Program-made: the position numbers and the translations under genes
The notes under the pieces: model-generated
What the model was told of the DNA's origin: nothing
Database searches by the model: none
The model's input: the letters and a program-made list of their open reading frames with translations, nothing else
Origin: Candidatus Limnocylindrales bacterium
Lineage (GTDB): Bacteria > Desulfobacterota > Binatia > UBA1149 > CAITLU01
Reading direction: 5' to 3'
NCBI GenBank assembly: GCA_035571835.1
Contig: DATNBU010000028.1
Coordinates: 169,081-233,080, forward strand
Length of the DNA stretch: 64,000 nucleotides
Shown: piece after piece, positions 35,243 through 43,554 of the stretch
How positions within the stretch are numbered: the stretch's first letter is position 1
How the letters are laid out: each line of letters begins with the position of its first letter

Positions 35243-36765
35243 CTCGAACAAATGCTCCCTCCCGGATCGGAAGGCTCTCCGGCGCGATCCTGCTCGCAGC
35301 CGCAAGTGTCATCGGGTCGGTCGTCATCCTGCTGCTCGTCGAGCTCGTTGCCGGGCTTTTGCTGCCGCCGCTCAAAAAATCTTCCGGCGACGAGACGAAA
35401 GACACGATCTCCCACACGCTGGCCACGCTCGACCTCAATCCCGCGCCTCTCAGCGCCGACTCCGAGCTTCTCTGGAGCAACACGCCCTCTGTCCACAAAG
35501 TCCAGCCGGTCAATCCTCGTCCGTTCGGCCAGACGCCAACGTGGTCCATCGACAACAACTCGAGGGGATTTCGCGGACCGGAGCTCGAGAAGGCAACGAA
35601 GACCACCTACAGGATTCTCTGCGTCGGAGATTCGATCACGTTCGGCTTCAACGTCGATCAGCCCGACACGTATCCGAACCAGTTGCTCGAGGAGTTGCAC
35701 CGCCGCTATCCGGGCCGCGATTTCCAGGTCATCAACACCGGCGTTCCCGGATGGAGCTGGGTGCAGGGCCGGCGTTTCCTGCAAGTGCGCGGGCTTCCCC
35801 TCAATCCCGACCTAGTGATCATGGGCCATGGGACCAACGATCAGTTCTTCCCGGCAATGGTCACCGACGAGGAACGCTTTCGAAAGCTCGGCGGTCCGGT
35901 GACGCGCACGCTGCGCAGCGCTGCCCAGAAGCTCGTCGATACGAACCTGTACCGGTTGCTCGGGCCCGCTCCGGCGCCGCCGCCACAGACCTACAGCCCG
36001 GGCTGCCAGCCCGAGCTGGAGCTCTACCATTATTGCCGTCGTGTCCCCATTACGCAGATCGAAGATACAGTCATTGCGGTCAATACCCTGGTCCACGAAC
36101 AAGGAGCCGATCTTCTCGTTCTCAACACCGACTTCATGAAGACGGACGCCGTCACCGGATCGCGAAAGGCTGCGGAGAAGATGGCAATTCCTTTCCTGGA
36201 TCTCGTAGCCGAGATGGAGACGCAGAAGCGCGCCGCGGATGACGCTCGCGCCCGGGACCTGGGACTTTCCGCGACGGTCGCTTCGCCACCGCGCGGCTCG
36301 ACCCTGCGCACGGAGCCGCTGCGGATGACGCTGCGCCTCAAGGTTCCGGACCCGACGCAGACGTATCGCGTCGAAGGAAACGTTTTTTTGCTCGCAAACT
36401 TTCCCTTCCGTGCGCTTCTTCACGATGACGGCGCAGACGGCGACGAGAAGGCCGGCGACAGTGTATTGTCTGCGACCATCGGCGTTCCGTCGACGGGAGC
36501 GATCGACTATCGCTACTACCAGAACGATGCCGCCGAATTCCTGCCGCTTCCTCCGCAGCCGTCCACGCTCGGTGTCCGATTCCTCACGACGCCGCAGAGC
36601 GGCTACGGCCCGGTCGACGAATTCGGGACCTCGATGTTCATGGCGGAACGCGCGCATCCCAACGCGAACGGTCATCGCGTAATCGCACAGCTGATCGCGG
36701 ACCGCCTTCGCGAGATGCCGTCGTTTCGAGCGTATATCGATCATTCCACGACGAGCGGGAGCTGA
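35239..36765 (+). CDS. Membrane-anchored SGNH/GDSL esterase-acyltransferase-like protein 2
   Basis: A 508-residue close paralogue of the preceding protein, starting inside its stop codon (ATGA). It has the same N-terminal anchor (about residues 13-42), GDSITFG (Ser131), NTGVPGWSW, GHGTND and AERAHPNANGH (His473, preceded by Glu470 in place of Asp). The inserted domain with DDGADGDEKAGD is also kept. DNA identity between the two genes is high across the whole length, including the linker, so the duplication looks fairly recent. Both copies keep Ser, Gly, Asn and His. They may form a heteromer or act on different positions of one substrate. Confidence 0.82.
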   Translation: MTRTNAPSRIGRLSGAILLAAASVIGSVVILLLVELVAGLLLPPLKKSSGDETKDTISHTLATLDLNPAPLSADSELLWSNTPSVHKVQPVNPRPFGQTPTWSIDNNSRGFRGPELEKATKTTYRILCVGDSITFGFNVDQPDTYPNQLLEELHRRYPGRDFQVINTGVPGWSWVQGRRFLQVRGLPLNPDLVIMGHGTNDQFFPAMVTDEERFRKLGGPVTRTLRSAAQKLVDTNLYRLLGPAPAPPPQTYSPGCQPELELYHYCRRVPITQIEDTVIAVNTLVHEQGADLLVLNTDFMKTDAVTGSRKAAEKMAIPFLDLVAEMETQKRAADDARARDLGLSATVASPPRGSTLRTEPLRMTLRLKVPDPTQTYRVEGNVFLLANFPFRALLHDDGADGDEKAGDSVLSATIGVPSTGAIDYRYYQNDAAEFLPLPPQPSTLGVRFLTTPQSGYGPVDEFGTSMFMAERAHPNANGHRVIAQLIADRLREMPSFRAYIDHSTTSGS

Positions 36766-36812
36766 TACGCCGCCGCGATCCGCAACGCGTCTCCCTGTAA
36801 TCGACTACAACG

Positions 36813-38264
36813 ATGGCTGAAGCAGACATTCTCAAAGGATTGGTGACGCCCTCCAACGAACGGCTCCAGGCGGTGCTGCTCGATCATCTTCCCGTGCGCG
36901 GCAGCGGGATGGTTCTCGGCCTGGTTCAGGTCGCGGAGACTGCCGTGTTCGTGTTCGTCCTCGCATGGATCTGCTCGCGGCTGATGGGGACCCGGGAAAG
37001 CGGCGACGACGGCGCAACACCGGCTCTTTCGATCCCTGCGACGATGGTAGCGACGGCTGTCGCCGCCGTCGTGTTCATGACGAGCGCGTGTTCCCCGAGT
37101 GCAGGCCTGTTCGCGCTGTTTTCGCGATGGGACCACCTGCTTTTCTGTGCGGCCACCGGGCTGGCGCTGTCCGGCGCTCGGCGCGGAATCCGCACCACGG
37201 CGCTTACCGCCATCAGTCTGTTCTTCCTCGTGGTGCACGACGCGCTCTGGTCGGTGCTGCTGATTGCAGCCGGCGGGCTCGCCGGCTTCGCGGCGCTGCG
37301 CCTGATGCGAAACGCTTCGGCAGCAGCCGTGGCGGCGGTGCAGGGCATCGTGCTCGTCGCGATGACATGCGCATGGTGGTTCGAGAGGTCCGTGAACGGA
37401 CTGATCGCATTGCAGCTGCAGGGCGCGTTCGCGTATTTCCTGCTGCGTCACATCAGCTTCGTCGTGGAGATGCGACGCGGCTCGCCGGCAGGCATCGGCG
37501 ACTACCTCTGCTACATGTTCCTCTACACGTCGTTCTACGCATCGGAGACGTTCGACGAGTTCTCGGCACGCAATCTCGACCGGGCCGGCACGTACGACTA
37601 CCGCGCAGCGGCAACAGGGATCGTGCTCGGCCAGCTCGCCATGTGGGGATCGTTCCAGATCGACATCACTTTCGAGCAGGTGCTCGCCGCGCACGGCACG
37701 CTCGTGACGTGGTACGACTCGATCCTGCTTTTCGTGCGCGGATCGTTGTTCCTGATCGGAATCTGGTCGACGATCGAAAGCGCCGCGCTGCTGTACGGCG
37801 TCGTGCTCCGGCCGAACTTCACCGGGATCCTCACGAGCGAGAACCCGGCGCAGTTCTGGCGCGCGTGGCGCGGAACGATGACCAACTGGCTGATCCGTTA
37901 CGTGTACATTCCGCTCGGCGGCAACCGGCGGCACCAGTCGCTGAACATCCTTGCCGCGTTCGCGTTCAGCACGGCCTGGCACTGCATGGGCGTCACGGTC
38001 TTTGCCCGCTACGTCGCTCCGATCGATTTCGCGCCGGTGCTCACGTGGGGCGCCATCAACGCACTGGCCGTGATCGGCTATACGCATTACCGGCGTTATT
38101 CGCCCGCCATCCTTCCGGCGGCTACGCCGCCTGCGCTGCGCCGGCTCTCGAAGATCGGGCTCATGGCCGGCTTTGCATCGCTGACCGTCACGCTGCTCGG
38201 TTTCCGCCCGGTGAACTCCGAGCTCTTCGTTCCGTTCGTGCTGCGACTGCTCGGACAGCACTGA
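36813..38264 (+). CDS. MBOAT family membrane-bound O-acyltransferase (AlgI/DltB-like)
   Basis: A 483-residue polytopic protein. The C-terminal half holds the MBOAT signature FWRAWRGTMTNWLIRYVYIP, the LGGNRR loop and the catalytic His in FSTAWHCMG (about residue 391). AlgI, PatA and DltB pass acyl groups from a cytoplasmic donor across the membrane to an extracellular transferase. The N-terminal roughly 170 residues are less conserved and more hydrophobic than in AlgI. It is the last gene of the run SpeE-like, SGNH 1, SGNH 2, MBOAT, so the SGNH proteins are its likely partners for O-acylating an exported glycan or protein. Confidence 0.87.
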   Translation: MAEADILKGLVTPSNERLQAVLLDHLPVRGSGMVLGLVQVAETAVFVFVLAWICSRLMGTRESGDDGATPALSIPATMVATAVAAVVFMTSACSPSAGLFALFSRWDHLLFCAATGLALSGARRGIRTTALTAISLFFLVVHDALWSVLLIAAGGLAGFAALRLMRNASAAAVAAVQGIVLVAMTCAWWFERSVNGLIALQLQGAFAYFLLRHISFVVEMRRGSPAGIGDYLCYMFLYTSFYASETFDEFSARNLDRAGTYDYRAAATGIVLGQLAMWGSFQIDITFEQVLAAHGTLVTWYDSILLFVRGSLFLIGIWSTIESAALLYGVVLRPNFTGILTSENPAQFWRAWRGTMTNWLIRYVYIPLGGNRRHQSLNILAAFAFSTAWHCMGVTVFARYVAPIDFAPVLTWGAINALAVIGYTHYRRYSPAILPAATPPALRRLSKIGLMAGFASLTVTLLGFRPVNSELFVPFVLRLLGQH

Positions 38265-38277
38265 GCAGCGCGCCGCC

Positions 38278-38292
38278 AACCCGCCCCGGGTT
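38278..38292. terminator. Small hairpin between converging genes
   Basis: AACCCG-CCC-CGGGTT forms a 6-bp stem with a 3-base loop in the 46-bp gap between the MBOAT gene and the converging sulfatase-like gene. The absence of a T run makes it a weak candidate for a two-way terminator. Confidence 0.3.
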
Positions 38293-38310
38293 CCAGACTG
38301 TCACGCGGGG

Positions 38311-40155
38311 TCAGCGCGCGTATCCGAGGCTCTTCAGCCGCTCCTCGGTCTTCTCTTCCAGACCGGTGCCGGACTTGTCCGCGGTCCGGGCCTCCTCGTC
38401 CATGTACGGATCGATGGCGTCGAGATAGTCGTCCTGCGTGAACCAGCCGCACTGTTTGCAGACGGGCGTCGGCTCGAGCGGCTCGAGCGGCACGTCGAAC
38501 AGTGGAAGCGTATTCCAGATGGCTTCGGCGCCTGCGGTAAAGCCGGCGGCGTATGCGGGCGCAAGGTTGTGCTTCTCGCGCGGATCGCCGGGCAGGCGGT
38601 AGTACTGGGTGACCACCGGCGTCGGACGCACGCCCGAAGGCACGATCACCTTGAAATCGCGCGTGCGGGCCGACCACGAGCCGCCAGCCGTTTCCGACGG
38701 ATCCTTGTAGCTGATGGTCGGGCGCTCGATCGCCGGCGGCAGGCGGAAGGCAGCCTCGTCGCGCCACGATCCGGCGATGTTTTTCCAGAGGTCGCGGCCC
38801 AGCATGTCCGCGGGAACCGCAACGCCGGCGGCCCCGAGCAGCGTCGGCGCGATGTCGATGAGGCCGATTGCGCTTTGCATCTCCCGGCCCGGACGAACAT
38901 TGCCCGGCGACCAGAAGATCATCGGGATGTGCGTGATCTCGTCGTGAAGCGTGATCAGCGGTCCCGATGCGCCGTGGCGGAAGTTGCGGTGCTCGGCGAA
39001 CGCTTCTCCGTGGTCGGAGACGACGACGAGCAGCACCGGCCGGTGCTCGCTCTGCTCCTTCAGCCATTGGACAAACGGAAGCAGGGCCTTGTCCGTCGAG
39101 CGCACCAGCCCGGCGTAGAAATCGCGGTCCTCGGTGATGTTCTTTTCCGGCGGCACCGCCTCGACGGTAATGAAGCCGGCGCCGATCGAGTGCTTCTCGG
39201 CTGGCGGCACATCGTGGACGGCGTACGTGTGCAGCAGCACGAACGTGGCAGCGTCCTGGCGCGCGGTGATCCACGCCTTCGCATCTTCGAGCGACTCGGG
39301 AAACGTCTCGAGATCGGATTTCTTCAGGTCGTTACTGTTGTAGGTCTTGAAGAAATCGAACCCGTAGCTCATGCGGAATGCCGCGCTGACGAAGCCTCCT
39401 CCGGTAAATGCCCCCGTGACGAAGCCGGCGTCCGAAAGGCGGCGCGCAATGCCTTTGACCGGACCGGGCGACGACGGCGGAAAGCCGAAGAAACGCGAGT
39501 GCAGAAGGACGAAATGCGACGGCAGCGTCCACGTGAACTCGGAAGCCGCTTCGGTCGCGCGCAGGCCTTCTTTTCCGAGCGCGTCGAGCACCGGCGTCAT
39601 TCCAGGCGGTGCACCGAATCCTTCGACGTGGTCCGCACGCAGCGTGTCGAGGCTGAGCAGAACGACGAGCGGCTGACCCGCGGTCTTCTGCGCAGGCGGA
39701 CCTGGAACCACGTACGGCTGCGCCCATCCGGCTTCCGACGGCTGGTCGCATTCGAGCTCGAGCGTGGCGTTCGCATAGGCGCGCGGCAGCTCGAGCCTGA
39801 GCTCGCTCCATTCGTCCCTGGCGCCGAGCGTCGTCTCGGCTTGGAGCGGGCTTTCGCCGCCCGCAGGAACGAACCGGGCACGGCACGTCCGGTCTTTTCC
39901 GGCGTCGCTCGTGGAGATGGCGGAAACCCACAACGTTCCGGCCGGAACCGACGGCACGGCGAGACTGGTGACTGCGGCGGTCGGAATCGACAGAAGCGGC
40001 CGGCGGATGCCTTTGACGAAGCGGTCGTAAAGCGGCCGGGATCCGAACCGCACCGCTGATTCGTGGCAGCGAAATTCGGCGTCGTGGGAGCAGCCGGCCA
40101 GACAGGCGCCGGCGACGATGACGATCGATGCAATTCTGAGGCTACGGCCTGTCAC
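38311..40155 (-). CDS. Sulfatase-like lipoprotein, Thr-type, with N-terminal extra domain
   Basis: A 614-residue predicted lipoprotein with lipobox LAGC (Cys22). About 135 residues of beta-rich sequence precede the hydrolase domain, which starts at PLVVLLSLDTLRADHVEG (Asp170). The nucleophile position reads T210-L-P-S-H in place of C/S-x-P-x-R. SDHGEAFAEH supplies further metal ligands, and DEITHIPMIFWSPG is typical of the sulfatase fold. A CxxC pair (PVCKQCGW) and the terminal LKSLGY motif close the protein. It is probably a periplasmic phosphodiesterase or transferase. It lies 124 bp downstream of the AT3 gene on the same strand. Confidence 0.83.
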   Translation of the reverse strand: MTGRSLRIASIVIVAGACLAGCSHDAEFRCHESAVRFGSRPLYDRFVKGIRRPLLSIPTAAVTSLAVPSVPAGTLWVSAISTSDAGKDRTCRARFVPAGGESPLQAETTLGARDEWSELRLELPRAYANATLELECDQPSEAGWAQPYVVPGPPAQKTAGQPLVVLLSLDTLRADHVEGFGAPPGMTPVLDALGKEGLRATEAASEFTWTLPSHFVLLHSRFFGFPPSSPGPVKGIARRLSDAGFVTGAFTGGGFVSAAFRMSYGFDFFKTYNSNDLKKSDLETFPESLEDAKAWITARQDAATFVLLHTYAVHDVPPAEKHSIGAGFITVEAVPPEKNITEDRDFYAGLVRSTDKALLPFVQWLKEQSEHRPVLLVVVSDHGEAFAEHRNFRHGASGPLITLHDEITHIPMIFWSPGNVRPGREMQSAIGLIDIAPTLLGAAGVAVPADMLGRDLWKNIAGSWRDEAAFRLPPAIERPTISYKDPSETAGGSWSARTRDFKVIVPSGVRPTPVVTQYYRLPGDPREKHNLAPAYAAGFTAGAEAIWNTLPLFDVPLEPLEPTPVCKQCGWFTQDDYLDAIDPYMDEEARTADKSGTGLEEKTEERLKSLGYAR

Positions 40156-40279
40156 GAGCCCACGATACGACCATTGTGCAGCGTGTACCGTCCGGACCGC
40201 TGCGTGCGTGCGACACGGCCTGCGATCAATCCGGTCTGCGCACCGCGAGAGTACGACGCCCGGTGCCGGGGAGCAATGA

Positions 40280-41380
40280 TCAGAACAGCGCGCGATCGAC
40301 CGATTTTGCGAATCGACGCCCGAGCTCCTGGGATGGCTCCTCGACGAGGCGTTGCATCACGGTCGCCACCGCCATCGACGTCAGGATGCAGGCCGCGGCG
40401 CCGGCGATGTTCATCGGCACCGTGTTCGTCGTCAGCCGTGAACCGATGACGATCACGACAGGAATGTGCACGAGATAGAAACTGTAGGAAATCCGGCCGA
40501 GGTAAAGAAAGAACCTGTGGGACAGAAAGCGCTCGATGGACGACGCGTAGAGAACCCCGGCGACGACCAGCGCCGCGCCGGTCGCTTCGATCAGCAGCAC
40601 CCGGCGCAGAAAGTCTCCCGGCTCCGACATGTGCAGCGCATTGGGCAGGTGGAGCAGGACCAGTCCGACGAAAAACCCGGCAATCGCGAGCCTCGCGACG
40701 GCTTTGGTGCGTGCGATCGCGAGCCGGGCGGGATCGGACAGCATCATGCCGAACGCAAAATCGACGGCGAAATACGCCCAGTGGCTGGGAAGCGGAAGCC
40801 GGAGCACCAGCAGCATGACGATCGCGAACGCGATCATGTGAAAACGCATGGCGGCGACCATGACCGGCAGCAGCGCCGAGAAGATCGACTCCACGCGAAG
40901 CGTCCAGCCGACCGGCAGCAGCCACGCCGCTGCGCCCGGAGGCTGCAGCACGAGTGGGATGAGCTGCTGCGGCGAGAGCCGCACGTGCCCCCAGTCCTCG
41001 ATGAACTTGGTCGGAACCGGACCATCGGGATAAAGATGGGTCGCGCACCACGCGAACAGCACGGCCGCGACGTACGGCGGGTGCAAACGGAACACGCGAC
41101 GCACGAAGTACCCGGGCAGCCCACGCACGCCGGTTTCGTGGTTGCGCACCAGAGATGCGCTCAGCACGAGCCCGCTCAGCACGAAGAAGACGTGGACTGC
41201 CGCATCTCCGTTGACGACGAGGCCGAATGGCCCGCCTGCAAAGCGAGCCTTGGCAAAGATATCGATCGGCAGGCCGCCGAGGGTGTGGCCGAGAACAACG
41301 ATGAGCGCAGCAACTCCGCGCAGCCCGTCGAGCGCGAGATTTCTCCCTCGCAGCGCGGAGGGCGTTTCCTCCCCGGTCAC
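40280..41380 (-). CDS. Acyltransferase-3 (OafA/YrhL type) membrane protein
   Basis: A 366-residue polytopic protein of family PF01757. The N-terminal signature LDGLRGVAALIVVLGHTLGG contains the conserved R-x10-H, and FFVLSGLVLSASLVR with the later FVRRVFRLHPPY completes the family block. About ten helices span the chain, and there is no fused SGNH domain, unlike OafA itself. AT3 enzymes acylate lipopolysaccharide O-antigens, exopolysaccharide repeat units and antibiotics. Its placement between the two SGNH-containing operons suggests that a separate SGNH protein could play the role of the missing fused domain. It is divergent from the first GT-C/TPR gene. Confidence 0.9.
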   Translation of the reverse strand: MTGEETPSALRGRNLALDGLRGVAALIVVLGHTLGGLPIDIFAKARFAGGPFGLVVNGDAAVHVFFVLSGLVLSASLVRNHETGVRGLPGYFVRRVFRLHPPYVAAVLFAWCATHLYPDGPVPTKFIEDWGHVRLSPQQLIPLVLQPPGAAAWLLPVGWTLRVESIFSALLPVMVAAMRFHMIAFAIVMLLVLRLPLPSHWAYFAVDFAFGMMLSDPARLAIARTKAVARLAIAGFFVGLVLLHLPNALHMSEPGDFLRRVLLIEATGAALVVAGVLYASSIERFLSHRFFLYLGRISYSFYLVHIPVVIVIGSRLTTNTVPMNIAGAAACILTSMAVATVMQRLVEEPSQELGRRFAKSVDRALF

Positions 41381-41445
41381 GACACGGCCCCACGCATTCG
41401 GTCAATTGTAACGCCTAAGTCATCACTGTACGATCGCCGGCCGCC

Positions 41446-43554
41446 ATGCGCCGCAGTACGTTCTTCGCGCTCGGCACCGTCATGGTGCTCGTGGCGGCGG
41501 CAATCCGGCTGAACAACGCGTTCGTCTACCCTTTCCTGCGTGGCTACGACGGCTTCGCACACTTCGGGTACATCTGGTTTCTCGCCGAGGCCGGCCGCAT
41601 CCCGCTTCCGAGCGCCGGCTGGGAATTCTTCCAGCCGCCGGGCTACTACGCGTCGATGGCCGCGCTCTGGAACCTGCTTTCCGGCACCGACGCCGTGCTG
41701 CGTTTGCGCATCGGCACGGCAATCATCGCAATCCTCGGTCTTACCCAGGCCTTCGTGGCGTATGCGATCGTGCGCCGGGCATTCCCCGAAAAGCGACTCG
41801 TCCAGCTGCTCGCTGCCGGGCTGATGCTCTTTCTGCCCGTTCACCTCTACAGCGCAGGATTCATCGGCAACGAGAATCTTACGGCCGTGCTTTCCAGCCT
41901 GAGCCTGCTCGCGCTGTGGTGGACGCTCGGCGGCGAGAGCTTTTACCGCGCCGCCGTTCTCGGGCTCATCCTCGGCGTGACGATGCTCGCCAAGTTCACC
42001 GGCTTCGTGGTGGTGGCAACGGCGTTCGCCACGATCGGCCTGAAGGCGCTCCTGCAGAGGCGGATCGTGACGGGCGCGATGCTGCTGTCGGTCACGGCCG
42101 CCGTCATGCTCGTGATCTGCGGATGGTTCTACGGGCGCAATTTCGTTCTGTACGGTCACCCGTTCCAGATGAGCCGCGACCAGCTGTTTCTCTCGCAGAT
42201 CGAGAGCTCGCAGATCCAGGGCAAGCGGCATCTGCTCGAATACGTGCTTTTCGACCCTGTCATCCTCTATCGCCCGCAGTGGCCGCGCGGCCTGTCGCTG
42301 AGCGATCCGATCCCGTGGGACTACTCCTACAGCGCGCTGCGCGAATCGATCCCGACCGGTCTGTATGCGAACACCTGGTTCGACGGCTACGGCGGATTCG
42401 TCCTGCCGAGGGTCACGACCAGCGAAGCTTCCCGTCGCGCCGGCCAGGCGCTGCTCACGCTCGGGATGATTCCGACGATCCTGATGCTGGTCGGAATCTG
42501 GGCGGGAATCACGAAGCTCCGCCGCAGCGGGTGGGACGACACCATCGTGATGATGCTGATCGCAACCGTCGCGATGGCAGTCGTCGTCATCCAGTACACG
42601 CTGTCGGTCACGACGCAGTCGGCGGTCAAATCGACGTATCTCATGCCGGTCGCGGTCGCAGCAGCATTCTGGTTTGCGCTCGGGTTCGAGCGCGCCACGG
42701 CCACGCGGCCGCGCCTCATTGCTCCGCTGACCGCGGCGTGTGCGCTGCTCGCCGTCGTCAGCTCCGTCGTGTTCAGCCACCAGGTGTTCATCAAGGACCC
42801 GGTCTCGTCGACCGACCTCGGCGGAGCGGCGTTCCAGAACCTTTACGGCGTGATCCATTTCGCCGGCGGTGATCGCGAAGCGGCGCGCGAGCTTTTCGAA
42901 GCGGCGAGCAGAAAGAATCTCCCGCTGGCTATCGAGAATCTTGCCTATCTCGCCGAGGAAGAGGGCCACGAACAGGAGGCACTGTACCGCATCCGCTGGG
43001 CCGGCTATCTCCAGAAGGACCGGCTTGGCCTCGCCACCGTCGCCGAGCAGCAGCGCTACATCGAGGCGACGCTCGCCGACTACGCGAACATCCGCGCGAT
43101 CCTGCTGTTCCGGCTCGGGGAAACGGCCGCGGCGCTCGACGCGGTCGAAGAATCGCTCTTCTATGCGCCTGCGACCGTCGAGAACGTCTATGATCTCGGC
43201 ATCCTCAAACTGGCAAGCGCAACCAGGCTGCGCCTTGGCCCCGCTCGCTATGCGCTGCTCGAGCAGGCCCGGCACGCATTCGAACGGGCACTCGGGATGG
43301 ACCCCGCGTTCGGCGAAGCCATCGTCATGAGCGGCGTCGAGAGGATCCTTGCCGGCGACTGTGCAACCGGCGAGCCGATGCTGCGAAATGCGCTGCTGCA
43401 TCGTCCGCCCGGTTATCGCGTGTACCCGGTGGAAACCGGCCCCGGCGACCAGAACGCGGCCGGCATTCGCCGGCGCCGACACATCGAGATTCTTCCGCCG
43501 TCGATCGACCCCATGACGACCCTGAACCTTTGCGCAGCGGCCGGCGGTGTCTGA
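41446..43554 (+). CDS. GT-C type membrane protein with TPR-like tail, paralogue 1
   Basis: A 702-residue protein: about ten to eleven helices over residues 1-450, with an acidic first loop (RGYDGFAHFGYIWF near 32) and the block GYYASMAALWN, then a soluble helical-repeat region of about 230 residues resembling TPRs (REAARELFEAASRKN; RHAFERALGMDPAFGEA). The tail ends with YPVETGPGDQ and RRRRHIE, also found in the next gene. The layout is that of GT39/GT83-like transferases using polyprenyl-phosphate sugars, with the repeats on the outer side. It is the first gene of an operon of six and overlaps the next by 8 bp. Confidence 0.75.
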   Translation: MRRSTFFALGTVMVLVAAAIRLNNAFVYPFLRGYDGFAHFGYIWFLAEAGRIPLPSAGWEFFQPPGYYASMAALWNLLSGTDAVLRLRIGTAIIAILGLTQAFVAYAIVRRAFPEKRLVQLLAAGLMLFLPVHLYSAGFIGNENLTAVLSSLSLLALWWTLGGESFYRAAVLGLILGVTMLAKFTGFVVVATAFATIGLKALLQRRIVTGAMLLSVTAAVMLVICGWFYGRNFVLYGHPFQMSRDQLFLSQIESSQIQGKRHLLEYVLFDPVILYRPQWPRGLSLSDPIPWDYSYSALRESIPTGLYANTWFDGYGGFVLPRVTTSEASRRAGQALLTLGMIPTILMLVGIWAGITKLRRSGWDDTIVMMLIATVAMAVVVIQYTLSVTTQSAVKSTYLMPVAVAAAFWFALGFERATATRPRLIAPLTAACALLAVVSSVVFSHQVFIKDPVSSTDLGGAAFQNLYGVIHFAGGDREAARELFEAASRKNLPLAIENLAYLAEEEGHEQEALYRIRWAGYLQKDRLGLATVAEQQRYIEATLADYANIRAILLFRLGETAAALDAVEESLFYAPATVENVYDLGILKLASATRLRLGPARYALLEQARHAFERALGMDPAFGEAIVMSGVERILAGDCATGEPMLRNALLHRPPGYRVYPVETGPGDQNAAGIRRRRHIEILPPSIDPMTTLNLCAAAGGV